NCBI RefSeq assembly: GCF_033542235.1 | Contig: NZ_JAWRCU010000002.1 | Coordinates: 434,001-498,000, forward strand | Source: JAWRCU01 sp033542235 | Lineage (GTDB): Bacteria > Pseudomonadota > Alphaproteobacteria > Rhizobiales > Rhizobiaceae | DNA length: 64,000 nucleotides | Direction: 5' to 3' | Shown: positions 41,620-51,066 of the stretch, piece by piece | Layout: every line of letters begins with the position of its first letter | Position numbering within the stretch: position 1 is the first letter of the stretch | Made by a program: the position numbers and the translations under genes | Notes under the pieces: generated by a model | Told to the model about the DNA's origin: nothing | Databases searched by the model: none | The model's input: only the letters and a program-made list of their open reading frames with translations

Positions 41620-42564
41620 GTGGCCATTGCATTTACCTTTCCGGGGCAGGGCAGCCAGTCTGTGGGCATGGGTAAGGACCTTGCCGACACTTTTCCCGAG
41701 GCCCGGCGGGTCTTCGAAGAGGTTGACGACGCGCTCGGCGAGAAGCTTTCGAAGGTGATCTGGGAAGGGCCGGAGGATGTCCTCACCTTGACCGCGAATG
41801 CCCAGCCCGCGCTTATGGCCGTGTCGCTTGCGGCTTTCCGCGCTTTGGAAGCCCGTGGGTTTCAGCCGAAAGGCAAGGTCGCCTACTTTGCCGGCCATTC
41901 GCTGGGTGAATATTCCGCGCTCGCAGCCGCGGGCACGTTCTCGATAGCCGACACGGCTCGTCTCTTGCGCACGCGCGGCAACGCCATGCAGCAGGCTGTG
42001 CCGGTCGGGGAGGGGGCGATGGCGGCGATCATCGGCCTCGATCAGGCCGAAGTCGAGGCTGCCTGCGCCGAAGCGGCGAAGGGGTCGGTTTGCCAGATCG
42101 CCAACGACAATGGTGGCGGACAGCTCGTGATCTCGGGCGCAAAACCGGCGGTGGAGCATGCCGCACGTCTCTGCACTGAGAAGGGCGCCAAGCGCGCCAT
42201 CATGCTGCCCGTCTCAGCGCCCTTCCATTCAGCCCTGATGCAGCCTGCGGCCGACGTCATGCGGGACGCGCTGGCGGCGGTGAGGAAGTCCGCGCCCATG
42301 ATTCCAGTCGTCGCCAATGTTTCGGTTCAGCCGCTGAGCGAGCCCGAGGAGATCGCGGCAAAGCTGGTCGAGCAGGTTACAGGCCGCGTACGCTGGCGCG
42401 AGACGGTCGAATGGTTTGCCGGCAACGGCGTCGGGACGCTCTACGAAATCGGCGCGGGAAAGGTTCTTTCCGGCCTAGCAAGGCGAATCAACCGTGATGT
42501 CGCGACGGCGGCGGTGGGGAGTCCCGCCGAAGTCGAAGCGGCAGTGGCGGCGCTCGGCAAGTGA
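41620..42564 (+). CDS. fabD: Malonyl-CoA:ACP transacylase
   Basis: A 314-residue cytoplasmic enzyme that moves malonyl from CoA to acyl carrier protein for chain extension. The GQGSQSVGMGKDL opening, nucleophile Ser94 in AGHSLGEYSA and His203 in SAPFHSALM are all present. I use GTG at 41620, preceded by AGGAG. The frame upstream (from 41572) is not supported. It is the first of four fatty-acid genes on this strand, with fabG about 50 bases later. Confidence 0.95.
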   Translation: MAIAFTFPGQGSQSVGMGKDLADTFPEARRVFEEVDDALGEKLSKVIWEGPEDVLTLTANAQPALMAVSLAAFRALEARGFQPKGKVAYFAGHSLGEYSALAAAGTFSIADTARLLRTRGNAMQQAVPVGEGAMAAIIGLDQAEVEAACAEAAKGSVCQIANDNGGGQLVISGAKPAVEHAARLCTEKGAKRAIMLPVSAPFHSALMQPAADVMRDALAAVRKSAPMIPVVANVSVQPLSEPEEIAAKLVEQVTGRVRWRETVEWFAGNGVGTLYEIGAGKVLSGLARRINRDVATAAVGSPAEVEAAVAALGK

Positions 42565-42615
42565 TACGAAACATCCGGAAATGCGTTCGCCGGCTTCTAT
42601 TTGAAAGGTTCAGAC

Positions 42616-43353
42616 ATGTTCGATCTCACCGGACGTAAGGCGCTGGTCACTGGCGCATCGGGAGGCATCGGCGAGGCTATTGCACGCGCCCTCCACGCCC
42701 AGGGTGCGACCGTCGGCCTGCATGGCACGCGCGTGGAGAAGCTCGAAACGCTGGCGGGCGAACTCGGCAGCCGTACCAAGATATTTCCGGCCGACCTCTC
42801 GAAGCGCGACGAAGTGAAGGCGCTTGGTCAGAAGGCGGAAGCCGAGCTCGAAGGCGTCGATATCCTGGTCAACAATGCGGGTATCACCAAGGACGGCTTG
42901 TTCGTCAGGATGTCGGACGAGGACTGGGATTCCGTGCTCGAAGTCAACCTCGCTGCCATGTTCCGGCTTACCCGCGAGCTGACGCATCCGATGATGAGGC
43001 GGCGCTTCGGACGCATAATCAATATTACCTCGGTGGTCGCAGTCACCGGCAATCCGGGCCAGGTGAATTACTGCGCCTCCAAGGCCGGCATGATCGGTTT
43101 TTCCAAGTCGTTGGCGCAGGAGATCGCCAGCCGCAATATCACCGTGAACTGCGTTGCGCCGGGCTTTATAGAGTCCGCAATGACGGACAAGCTCAACGAC
43201 AAACGGAAAGAGACGATCATGGCCGCGATCCCGGCAAAGCGCATGGGAACGGGCGCCGAGGTTGCTTCCGCTGTTATCTATCTCGCCTCCAACGAGGCCA
43301 GCTACGTGACCGGCCAGACGCTGCACGTCAATGGCGGCATGGCGATGATCTGA
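42616..43353 (+). CDS. fabG: 3-oxoacyl-ACP reductase
   Basis: A 245-residue SDR enzyme that reduces 3-ketoacyl-ACP with NADPH. The cofactor motif TGASGGIG is near 12-19, the NNAG block follows at about 86-89, and Ser139, Tyr152 and Lys156 form the catalytic set in ITSVVAVTGNPGQVNYCASK. The ending QTLHVNGGMAM is the usual FabG one. The position between fabD and acpP settles the substrate class, in contrast to the isolated SDR at 25.5 kb. The ATG has AAAGG upstream. Confidence 0.97.
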   Translation: MFDLTGRKALVTGASGGIGEAIARALHAQGATVGLHGTRVEKLETLAGELGSRTKIFPADLSKRDEVKALGQKAEAELEGVDILVNNAGITKDGLFVRMSDEDWDSVLEVNLAAMFRLTRELTHPMMRRRFGRIINITSVVAVTGNPGQVNYCASKAGMIGFSKSLAQEIASRNITVNCVAPGFIESAMTDKLNDKRKETIMAAIPAKRMGTGAEVASAVIYLASNEASYVTGQTLHVNGGMAMI

Positions 43354-43545
43354 CGAAGCCTGTTAAGTCGGCGTTTTCGCCTTGGACACAGGCAAATTTT
43401 CGTGTAATGCGCCTGCGACCCGCCTGCGGAAAGCAGAATTGCAGGTAACTCCTCGCGTCTCGCGGGGAACATGTTTCACCTTGATCGGCGGCTTTCCGGC
43501 CGTTAACTGAAATTAGCAAACCGACGAAATTACGAGGATGCCCAC

Positions 43546-43782
43546 ATGAGCGATACCGCAGAGCGCGTCAAAAAGATCGTTGTCGAGCATCTTGGAGTGG
43601 ATGCCGATAAGGTGACTGAGTCTGCGAGCTTCATCGACGATCTTGGCGCGGACAGCCTCGATACCGTCGAGCTCGTGATGGCGTTCGAAGAAGAATTCGG
43701 CGTCGAGATCCCGGACGACGCGGCCGAGACGATCCTCACCGTCGGTGACGCGGTCAAGTATATAGAGAAGGCTTCGGCCTGA
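43546..43782 (+). CDS. acpP: Acyl carrier protein
   Basis: A 78-residue acidic four-helix protein that carries growing acyl chains on phosphopantetheine attached to Ser37 in GADSLDTVELVM. It lies 193 bases after fabG, and that gap contains possible hairpins, so it may have its own promoter as in many bacteria. fabF starts 41 bases after its stop. Confidence 0.98.
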   Translation: MSDTAERVKKIVVEHLGVDADKVTESASFIDDLGADSLDTVELVMAFEEEFGVEIPDDAAETILTVGDAVKYIEKASA

Positions 43783-43822
43783 TCCCCGTAAGTTGCAATG
43801 CGCAAGTCCGAGAAGGCTTGGC

Positions 43823-45085
43823 ATGAGACGCGTCGTCGTCACAGGGATTGGTCTGGTTTCCCCGTTTGGCATGGGTGCGGAGCACAGCTGGAAGGAGCTG
43901 CTCAGCGGCCGTAGTGCTGCGCGCCGAGTCGATCAGTTCGATGTTGAGGATCTGCCCTGCAAGATCGCGCACGTAATCCCGCGTGGCGACGGCAGCGGCG
44001 GAACCTTCAATCCAGAAGCTGTCCTGGAACCCAAGGAACTGCGCAAGATCGGCGATTTCATCCTCTATGGGATTGCCGCTGCCGACGAAGCCTTGGCCGA
44101 TGCCGGCTGGAAGCCGGAGACTGAGGCCGATCGCAACGCGACCGGCGTCATGATCGGCTCCGGAATCGGCGGGATAGAAGGGATCTCCGAAAACGCCCTC
44201 ATCCTGAAGGAGCGCGGGCCGCGCCGCATCAGCCCATTCTTCATTCCGGGCAATATCATCAACCTGGTCTCGGGCCAGGTTTCGATTCGCCATAAGCTGA
44301 AGGGGCCCAATCACGCGGTCGTCACTGCCTGCTCTACTGGCGCTCATGCGATCGGCGATGCGGCTCGGCTGATCATCTTCGGCGATGCCGACGTGATGGT
44401 CGCGGGCGGCACCGAGGCCCCGATCAATCGGCTTTCGCTGGCCGGCTTTGCCGCATGCCGCGCATTGTCGACGGACCGCAACGACACCCCTGAGAAGGCC
44501 TCGCGACCCTATGATCGCGACCGTGACGGTTTCGTCATGGGCGAGGGCGCCGGCGTCCTCGTCCTGGAGGAACTGGAGCACGCCAGGGCGCGTGGCGCGA
44601 AGATCTATGCCGAGGTGACCGGCTATGGTCTTACAGGCGACGCCTACCACATCACCGCCCCGGCCGAAGATGGCGACGGCGCGTATCGCTGCATGGTCGC
44701 GGCGTTGAAGCGGGCGGGCCTTACGGCTTCCGACATCGACTACATCAACGCGCACGGCACCTCGACGATGGCCGACACGATCGAGCTTGCCGCCGTCGAG
44801 CGGCTGGTCGGCAATGCCGCTTCGAAGATATCGATGTCCTCGACCAAGTCGTCGATCGGGCACCTGCTTGGTGCGGCTGGAGCTGCGGAGGCGATCTTCT
44901 CGATCCTTGCCATTCGTGACAACGTCGCTCCGGCCACCATCAACCTCGAGAATCCCGAGCGCGAAACGGCCATCGATCTCGTGCCCATCAAGCCGCGCCA
45001 GCGCCAGATCGATGTGGCGCTCTCCAACTCGTTCGGCTTCGGCGGAACCAACGCCTGCTTGATCTTCCAGCGCTATGATGCTTGA
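43823..45085 (+). CDS. fabF: 3-oxoacyl-ACP synthase II
   Basis: A 420-residue condensing enzyme that adds malonyl units to acyl-ACP. The catalytic set is complete: Cys170 in VTACSTGAHAI, His311 in INAHGTSTM and His347 in KSSIGHLLGAAG, with Lys342 before it. The MRRVVVTGIGLVSPFG start is the family norm, and the ATG at 43823 has AGAAGG upstream. The frame is open ten codons further with no support. It completes the fabD-fabG-acpP-fabF set. Confidence 0.97.
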   Translation: MRRVVVTGIGLVSPFGMGAEHSWKELLSGRSAARRVDQFDVEDLPCKIAHVIPRGDGSGGTFNPEAVLEPKELRKIGDFILYGIAAADEALADAGWKPETEADRNATGVMIGSGIGGIEGISENALILKERGPRRISPFFIPGNIINLVSGQVSIRHKLKGPNHAVVTACSTGAHAIGDAARLIIFGDADVMVAGGTEAPINRLSLAGFAACRALSTDRNDTPEKASRPYDRDRDGFVMGEGAGVLVLEELEHARARGAKIYAEVTGYGLTGDAYHITAPAEDGDGAYRCMVAALKRAGLTASDIDYINAHGTSTMADTIELAAVERLVGNAASKISMSSTKSSIGHLLGAAGAAEAIFSILAIRDNVAPATINLENPERETAIDLVPIKPRQRQIDVALSNSFGFGGTNACLIFQRYDA

Positions 45086-45171
45086 GGTGCGCTTGGTCGC
45101 GCACCTCGGGGCCGAGTGAGAGGCGTACCGCGATTTTTGCCATATTCGCAACTAACGTGGGGGCGGGGCTT

Positions 45172-45297
45172 AAAGCATCGGGTCGAACCGAAGGACCGCG
45201 TCAGCGAAAAGTGCCAAGCGGTATTCGGACAAGTCCGATGCTAGACAAAGAAATAGAGCGGTGAAGGCGATTCCGGTCTCGTTCGCGGCTCTAAGCG
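45172..45297. repeat. Intergenic repeat, family B, third copy
   Basis: It has the same two-hairpin plan as 36279-36385: GCATCGG paired with CCGATGC around GCGAAAAGTG and TATTCGGAC, then an AGACAAAGAAA spacer, then TAGAGC paired with GCTCTAA. It fills most of the space between fabF and mltG. Confidence 0.8.
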
Positions 45298-45318
45298 AAG
45301 CGGGCGAGCGGTGACGAT

Positions 45319-46509
45319 ATGAATACGAGTCCTCCGAACTCGGGTGAATTTGGTCAACGGCCTAGCCAGCCTGGGCTAATCGTTCCGAAGACTGCAAACG
45401 AGGCGCTCCGGCCGGAGGCCGGAACTCCGCCGCCGCGGCGTTCGCGCAGGTCGCACAACCAGATCATCGTTTTTCTCAATTTCCTGATGACGTTGCTGGT
45501 CTTCATCGTGCTTGCCGGCGGCGTCCTTGCCTATCTCGGCAAGCGAGAATTCGAATCGCCCGGGCCGACAACTACCGCCTCGACGATCCTCATCAAGCCC
45601 AACACCGGTGTTCAGGAGATCGCGGAACTGCTCGAGCGGCGGGGACTGATCAGCGACTCGCGCGTGTTCTGGCTGGGCGTCGGCGCCTACCGCAGCGACG
45701 GCCAGCTCAAGGCGGGCGAATACGAGATCAAGGCCGGGGCTTCCATGCATGAGATCATGGACATCCTGAAGAGCGGCAAGTCGATCCTCTATTCGCTGAC
45801 GATTCCCGAAGGACTGACGGTTGAGCAGGCGTTCGAGCGGATCGCGCAGCATGACGTGCTCTCCGGCGACATGCCACCACTGCCGCCCGAAGGAAGCATC
45901 GCGACGGACACGTTGCGGTTTACCCGTGGCGCGACACGCCAGGACATCGTCAAGAAGCTGCTGGCCGACCAGAAGAAGCTGGTCGACGATATCTGGGAGC
46001 GCCGCTCTCCGGACCTGCCGATCTCGACGGTCGATGAGTTCGTGACGCTCGCATCCATAGTTGAGAAGGAGACCGGCATCGCCGAAGAGCGCTCCCGCGT
46101 CGCGGCTGTTTTCCTCAACCGCTTGAAGAAACACATGCGGCTGCAGTCTGATCCGACCATCATCTATGGCCTGTTCGGCGGCAAGGGAAAGCCTGCAGAC
46201 CGCGCGCTGTACCAGTCGGATATCGACAAGCCGACGCCTTACAATACGTATCAGATCGATGGCTTGCCGCCGACGCCGATTGCCAATCCGGGTCGCGCAG
46301 CCCTCGAAGCGGTTGCCAATCCGTCCAAGACCAACGATCTTTACTTCGTTGCAGATGGAACGGGCGGCCACGTGTTCGCGGCAACGCTCCAGGAGCACAA
46401 TGAGAACGTGGCACGCTACCGCAAGTTTCAGAAGAAGCAGGCTGAGGCGGCCAAGGCAGCTGGCGAAAACGCGACGCCGGGCGACGGCGCGAGCGACACC
46501 GCCCAGTGA
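45319..46509 (+). CDS. mltG: Endolytic murein transglycosylase MltG (YceG-like)
   Basis: A 396-residue inner-membrane protein. One transmembrane helix (about 50-75) follows a short cytoplasmic tail and leads to a periplasmic domain with a LysM-like part and the catalytic region LASIVEKETGIAEERSRVAAVF, containing the essential Glu in EKETG. The QSDPTIIYGL and YNTYQIDGLPPTPIANPG blocks are typical. MltG cuts nascent glycan strands and sets their length. The tail after about 370 is Ala-rich. yicC starts 25 bases later. Confidence 0.95.
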   Translation: MNTSPPNSGEFGQRPSQPGLIVPKTANEALRPEAGTPPPRRSRRSHNQIIVFLNFLMTLLVFIVLAGGVLAYLGKREFESPGPTTTASTILIKPNTGVQEIAELLERRGLISDSRVFWLGVGAYRSDGQLKAGEYEIKAGASMHEIMDILKSGKSILYSLTIPEGLTVEQAFERIAQHDVLSGDMPPLPPEGSIATDTLRFTRGATRQDIVKKLLADQKKLVDDIWERRSPDLPISTVDEFVTLASIVEKETGIAEERSRVAAVFLNRLKKHMRLQSDPTIIYGLFGGKGKPADRALYQSDIDKPTPYNTYQIDGLPPTPIANPGRAALEAVANPSKTNDLYFVADGTGGHVFAATLQEHNENVARYRKFQKKQAEAAKAAGENATPGDGASDTAQ

Positions 46510-46533
46510 AGGCGGCACACGGGGGTTTGGGCC

Positions 46534-47421
46534 ATGGCATTGCAGAGTATGACAGGCTTCGCGCGGGCCGGCGCGGAGCTGAGGGGCGCGGCCATTGCCT
46601 GGGAGGTGAGGTCCGTCAACGGCAAGGGCCTTGAGGTGCGGACCCGATTCCCGCCCGGTTTCGAGCGGATCGAGCAGCCGGCAAGGCAGGCAGTCCAGAG
46701 GCGGTTCTCGCGCGGCAATGTGCAGGCCACGCTCGCAGTCGTTCACGCCGGCATCGGGGCGCAGCCGGTAGTCAATGAGGAGTTCCTGAAGGACCTTGCC
46801 GGACTTGCGAAGCGGCTCGTCGAGCAGTTCGACGTGAGGCCGCCGAGCGCCGACGGCCTGCTCGCATTGCGAGGCGTGCTCGAGCCCCCGGAGATCCTGG
46901 AAACCGACGATGAGCGTGCCGCTTCGGACGCCGTGATCCTTTCGGCGCTCGACACGGCGCTTGCTGGATTGGAGCAGGCGCGCGCGTCCGAGGGCGAAGC
47001 GCTGGCAACGGTGCTGCGCAGCCACCTCGATCGAATTGAGGCCCTGACCGGCCAGGCGGAGGCCGACCCGTCGCGCGAGGTCGCAGCGATCCGCCAGCGT
47101 CTTGCCGAGCAGGTGCGCCTGCTGCTCGACAGCGCCAACGGGCTCGACGAAACCAGGCTCAACACGGAAGCGGCGCTGTTGGCGACCAAGGCCGACGTGC
47201 GCGAGGAAATCGACCGGCTGAAAGCGCATATTGCTTCGGCGCGCGCTCTTCTCGACGGTGGCGGCCCTGTCGGCCGCAAGCTCGATTTCCTTTCACAGGA
47301 ATTCAACCGCGAATCGAATACACTGTGCGCGAAGTCGAGCGCGGCGTCGCTGACAGCCACCGGGCTGGAGCTGAAGGCCGTTGTCGACCAGTTCCGCGAG
47401 CAGGTACAGAATCTGGAATAG
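46534..47421 (+). CDS. yicC: YicC/YloC family endoribonuclease
   Basis: A 295-residue protein. The MTGFARA start, the SVNGKGLEVRTRFPPGFE block and the C-terminal DFLSQEFNRESNTLCAKS stretch are family signatures. YicC proteins are described as endoribonucleases that act with the degradosome or on small RNAs. The E. coli protein is linked to stationary-phase survival. It lies between mltG and gmk, a common arrangement in alphaproteobacteria, with gmk starting one base after its stop. Confidence 0.93.
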   Translation: MALQSMTGFARAGAELRGAAIAWEVRSVNGKGLEVRTRFPPGFERIEQPARQAVQRRFSRGNVQATLAVVHAGIGAQPVVNEEFLKDLAGLAKRLVEQFDVRPPSADGLLALRGVLEPPEILETDDERAASDAVILSALDTALAGLEQARASEGEALATVLRSHLDRIEALTGQAEADPSREVAAIRQRLAEQVRLLLDSANGLDETRLNTEAALLATKADVREEIDRLKAHIASARALLDGGGPVGRKLDFLSQEFNRESNTLCAKSSAASLTATGLELKAVVDQFREQVQNLE

Positions 47422-47422
47422 C

Positions 47423-48079
47423 ATGAACGCCGAGACAGTCCCTTCCGCGGTCCGCCGACGCGGCATCATGCTCGTTCTGTCGTCGCCTTCGGGCGCCGGC
47501 AAGTCTACGATCGCCCGCAACCTGCTCGAATCCGATCCGTCACTGGAGCTTTCGGTGAGTGTCACCACGCGCGCACGGCGTGGCAGCGAGATCGACGGTG
47601 TCCACTATCACTTCCTGAGCATGCGCGAGTTCGAGCGGCTGCGCGATTCGGATGCACTGCTCGAATGGGCGGAGGTCCACGGCAATTTCTACGGCACGCC
47701 GCGCGAACCCGCGGAAGCGGCGATGGCCGACGGCCGGGACATGCTGTTCGACATCGACTGGCAGGGCGCCAAGCAGCTCAGCGAGAAGATGCGCGCCGAC
47801 ATCGTCTCGATCTTCATCCTGCCGCCGTCGATGACGGAGCTGAAATCAAGGTTGCAGCGGCGAGCGGAGGATTCGGCGAAGACGATCGAGACGCGCCTGC
47901 ACAATGCCCGCAGCGAACTGGAGCACTGGCGCGAATACGACTATGTCGTCATCAACGACGATCTCGATCGGGCTTTCTCCGCAGTGAGGGCGATCGTCAC
48001 TGCGGAGCGGCTGCGGCGCGACCGCAGGCCCGGTCTGTTCGACTTCGTCTCGCGGCTCCTCGACGAGAGGACCGAGTAG
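47423..48079 (+). CDS. gmk: Guanylate kinase
   Basis: A 218-residue cytoplasmic kinase that phosphorylates GMP to GDP using ATP. The P-loop SSPSGAGKST is at about 20-29, and the GMP site follows in SVSVTTRARRGSEIDGVHYHF. The closing ERLRRDRRPGLFDFV is usual for rhizobial enzymes. The ATG at 47423 follows the yicC stop by one base, so the two are almost certainly cotranscribed. The frame upstream of it is only the end of yicC in another frame. Confidence 0.97.
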   Translation: MNAETVPSAVRRRGIMLVLSSPSGAGKSTIARNLLESDPSLELSVSVTTRARRGSEIDGVHYHFLSMREFERLRDSDALLEWAEVHGNFYGTPREPAEAAMADGRDMLFDIDWQGAKQLSEKMRADIVSIFILPPSMTELKSRLQRRAEDSAKTIETRLHNARSELEHWREYDYVVINDDLDRAFSAVRAIVTAERLRRDRRPGLFDFVSRLLDERTE

Positions 48080-48173
48080 GCAGGCGCGGGGGCCGGTCTG
48101 GTATTCTCCACCCGCGCACCTGCTTGGATGCGGCTCTCCCTTTCGGCGGGAGAAGAAGAAACTGTGCCCAGTG

Positions 48174-49010
48174 CTACCAGTCCCCGGCGCTAACGGCATT
48201 GGCCAACGCCACGAATTCGGCAATGCTCAGTGTCTCGGCCCGACGTGTCGGGTCGATGCCGGTAGCCTGTAGCAGACGTTCGCCGCCAAGGGATTTCAAG
48301 CTTTGCCGCAACATCTTGCGGCGCTGGCCGAAAGCAGCTTCGGTGACGCGGCCGATGACACGAACGTCAGCATTCAGCGGCGAGATGCGAGGTATGAGAT
48401 TGACGACCGATGAAGTGACCTTGGGAGGCGGCGTGAAGGCCTGGGGCGGCACGTCGAAGGCAATTCGTGCCTGGGTTCGCCAGCCAGCGAGCACGCCCAG
48501 CCGGCCGTAAGCTTGGCTGCCGGGTTCAGCCACGATTCGCTCGGCGACTTCGCGCTGGAACATCAGCGTCATCGACATGTAAAAGGGTGGCCAGTCCGCG
48601 AGGCTCAGCCAGCGCACGAGCAGTTCGGTGCCGATATTGTAGGGCAGGTTGGCGACGATCCGAGCCGGCCCATCCGACGCAAGCGCGGCGAAATCGGCCT
48701 TCAGCGCATCGCCTGCCATCACCTCGAGCCGACCGGGATAGTGCCCGGCGATTTCGGCAAGCGCGTCAAGGCAGCGCTCGTCGCGCTCGATGGCAACGAC
48801 CTTGCGGGCACCGTGGGCGAGCAGCGCACGCGTCAGCCCGCCGGGACCTGGCCCGACTTCGATGATGGTAGCCAAAGTGAGATCACCGGCGGCCCTCGCG
48901 ATCTTCCCGGTCAGGTTGAGGTCGAGAAGGAAGTTCTGGCCGAGTGACTTCTTGGCGGCCAGGCCGTGACGCTCAATGACTTCGCGCAGCGGCGGCAGCC
49001 CGTCGCTCAT
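48174..49010 (-). CDS. rsmA: 16S rRNA dimethyladenosine transferase
   Basis: A 278-residue methyltransferase (KsgA) that dimethylates two adenines near the 3' end of 16S rRNA. SAM motif EVGPGPGGLTRALL, the NLPYNIG catalytic block and the VTSSVVNLIPR segment are all present. The start ATG overlaps the pdxA stop by four bases. It is the last gene of a minus-strand run that begins at lptF, and it is convergent with gmk. Confidence 0.96.
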   Translation of the reverse strand: MSDGLPPLREVIERHGLAAKKSLGQNFLLDLNLTGKIARAAGDLTLATIIEVGPGPGGLTRALLAHGARKVVAIERDERCLDALAEIAGHYPGRLEVMAGDALKADFAALASDGPARIVANLPYNIGTELLVRWLSLADWPPFYMSMTLMFQREVAERIVAEPGSQAYGRLGVLAGWRTQARIAFDVPPQAFTPPPKVTSSVVNLIPRISPLNADVRVIGRVTEAAFGQRRKMLRQSLKSLGGERLLQATGIDPTRRAETLSIAEFVALANAVSAGDW

Positions 49011-50023
49011 GCTGCGGCATGTTCTGCGGCGGCGAGCCTTGCGGCGAGCTTCAGCGCAGCGATCAGGCTGTCCGGCCGCGCCTTGCCCGTTCCGGCGATG
49101 TCGAAGGCGGTGCCGTGGTCGGGGGAGGTGCGTATGAAAGGCAGGCCGAGCGTCACGTTGACCGTCTCGTCAAAAGCGAGTGTCTTCACCGGAATCAGTG
49201 CCTGATCATGATACATGCAGATTGCCGCATCATACGTGGCCCGCGCCCGCTCATGGAACATGGTATCGGCAGGAAGCGGCCCCGTTGCCTTGATACCTTC
49301 GGCATTCAGTGCCGCCACTGCCGGCTTGACCACGCGAATGTCTTCCGCGCCCATCGCGCCATCCTCGCCGGCATGCGGGTTGAGGCCGGCGACCGCCAGC
49401 CTCGGGCTGGCGATTGCGAAACGGCAGCGCAGATCCGCTGCGACGACGCGGGCCGTCGAGACGATCAGGTCCGTGGTCAAAAGGGGCGGCACTTCCGAGA
49501 GCGGCACATGGATGGTGACGGGAACGGTGCGCAGAGCAGGGCCGGCAAGCATCATCACGGGAAGATAGGTCTCGCCCGTTTCCTGCTCGGCAAGGTAACC
49601 GAGAAACTCCGTATGTCCCGGAAAGCGGAACCCGGCATCATAAAGCGACTTCTTGGCGATCGGGTTCGTCACCATGCCTGCAGCGCGGCCGCGGAAGCAG
49701 TCGTCGACTGCACGCTCGATTGATTCCGTGATGCCGGCCGCGTTCGCCGCATCGGGTCGTCCCGGGCTCTCCAGCAGGGTGTTTGTCAGCGGAACGACCG
49801 GGAGCGCGCGCCGGAATTCGGCTGCCGTGCCGCTTGGCTCAACTTCGGCGACGGGCAGAGTGACGCCGACCGCCGCCGCACGCGCGACAAGCTGAGCCGG
49901 GTCGCCCAGAACATAGAAGGGAGGGCAGTCGCGGCCAAGCCATGCCCTGATGGCTAGTTCCGGGCCGATGCCCGAGGGATCGCCGATGGTGACGGCAATC
50001 GGCAATGCGGTGTGGGACGGCAC
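49007..50023 (-). CDS. pdxA: 4-hydroxythreonine-4-phosphate dehydrogenase
   Basis: A 338-residue metal-dependent enzyme of vitamin B6 (pyridoxal phosphate) synthesis that oxidises 4-phosphohydroxy-threonine. The GDPSGIGPELA opening, FPGHTEFLG and MYHDQALIPVKTL, with their metal-ligand histidines, are diagnostic. The end LGLPFIRTSPDHGTAFDIAGTGKA is also typical. It starts at GTG. The gene lies nine bases after surA and overlaps rsmA by four bases, a conserved order. Confidence 0.96.
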   Translation of the reverse strand: MPSHTALPIAVTIGDPSGIGPELAIRAWLGRDCPPFYVLGDPAQLVARAAAVGVTLPVAEVEPSGTAAEFRRALPVVPLTNTLLESPGRPDAANAAGITESIERAVDDCFRGRAAGMVTNPIAKKSLYDAGFRFPGHTEFLGYLAEQETGETYLPVMMLAGPALRTVPVTIHVPLSEVPPLLTTDLIVSTARVVAADLRCRFAIASPRLAVAGLNPHAGEDGAMGAEDIRVVKPAVAALNAEGIKATGPLPADTMFHERARATYDAAICMYHDQALIPVKTLAFDETVNVTLGLPFIRTSPDHGTAFDIAGTGKARPDSLIAALKLAARLAAAEHAAA

Positions 50024-50032
50024 GCCGGGCTT

Positions 50033-50977
50033 TCAACGTTCGACGATTTTCGCTTTGCTGCGCAACTCGCCGAGATACTTAGTGGAGAGCTCCTCGCCCT
50101 TCTTGTTGCCGTCCTTGTTTTCCTCGCTCTGGAACACCATCTGGGCGACACGGTCGTCTGAGACTTCGCGGCTCGAGCAGACGCCGACGAATTCAATGCC
50201 GCGCTCGGTCTCGCGCACATTCGTCGCTTTCCCGGGCTGTGTGGACTTGATCATATCGGCCCATTCAGTCGGCAGCTGCGGCGCCAACAGACGCGGAAGA
50301 TCCTTGACGGTGACGTCGATCAGTCCCTTGGCAAATTGCCGGGTTGTCTCGCAGCTCGTGAAGCGCTGACGCATGGCCTCGGCCTCGCGCTTGCGCTGGC
50401 CGAGCTTAGCTTTGTCCGAAGCCGGCACGACGAAGATCACTTGCTGCAGCAGATACTCGGTCGCTGTCGGCTTTGCGCCGCCCTGCTGGAGCATGCGCCG
50501 TGCCACGTCCTGTTCGGTCATTCCGCCGCCTTCGGCACGGTAGCGGGATGCAACAAGCTGCGACCAGCCCATCTGCACGCGGATGAACTCCTTGAAATGC
50601 GAGGCGGTCACGCCGGCGCGGTCGAGGATGTCCGAGAGCTGCTTGGCCGTCATCTTGTTCGAGGCTGCGAACTTGGCGAACGAACTGTCCACTGCAGCCT
50701 TGGATATGTTGATGTTGCGGCGCGCCATCTCTTGCGACTTCAGCGCCTGATCGACCATGTCGTCGGCGGCAAGTTTCGGCGATGCGCCGGGTCTGTGTTG
50801 CAGCTTCATGAACGCCGCACGCTTCTGAATGTCGTAGCTGGTGATGGCCTGATTATTGACCACGTACTTGATTTCACTCGCCTGTGCAGGCGCGGTCATC
50901 GCGGCCAGGCAAAGGGGAGCGGTGGTCAGCAGCGTCGCAAATCCCGCTGCGACGAGACGCTTCGTCAGCGGCTTCAT
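50033..50977 (-). CDS. surA: SurA N-terminal-domain periplasmic chaperone-like protein
   Basis: A 314-residue exported protein. The signal peptide covers about the first 34 residues (LLTTAPLCLAAMTAPAQA). The rest begins EIKYVVNNQAITSYDIQKRAAF, a SurA N-domain mark, and continues with MTAKQLSDILDRAGV. I see no clear rotamase (PpiC) domain, so it may be a pure chaperone. SurA helps outer-membrane proteins reach the Bam complex. The adjacent lptD encodes one such client. I use the ATG at 50977. An AGGAGG precedes a three-codon frame ATG-AAG-CCA-TGA that ends in the start codon itself. Confidence 0.88.
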   Translation of the reverse strand: MKPLTKRLVAAGFATLLTTAPLCLAAMTAPAQASEIKYVVNNQAITSYDIQKRAAFMKLQHRPGASPKLAADDMVDQALKSQEMARRNINISKAAVDSSFAKFAASNKMTAKQLSDILDRAGVTASHFKEFIRVQMGWSQLVASRYRAEGGGMTEQDVARRMLQQGGAKPTATEYLLQQVIFVVPASDKAKLGQRKREAEAMRQRFTSCETTRQFAKGLIDVTVKDLPRLLAPQLPTEWADMIKSTQPGKATNVRETERGIEFVGVCSSREVSDDRVAQMVFQSEENKDGNKKGEELSTKYLGELRSKAKIVER

Positions 50978-51066
50978 GGCTTCATGTCCTCCTGAGAGGG
51001 ATTTCCATCCTCGATGGCTCCATGCGGAGCGTATGCGGCGAAACGATGGCCCGGCGCAACACATGG

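Noticed and set aside
45376..47229. A 617-codon minus-strand frame across mltG and yicC
   Set aside because: Both plus-strand genes are well supported, and the frame has no domain or start context.
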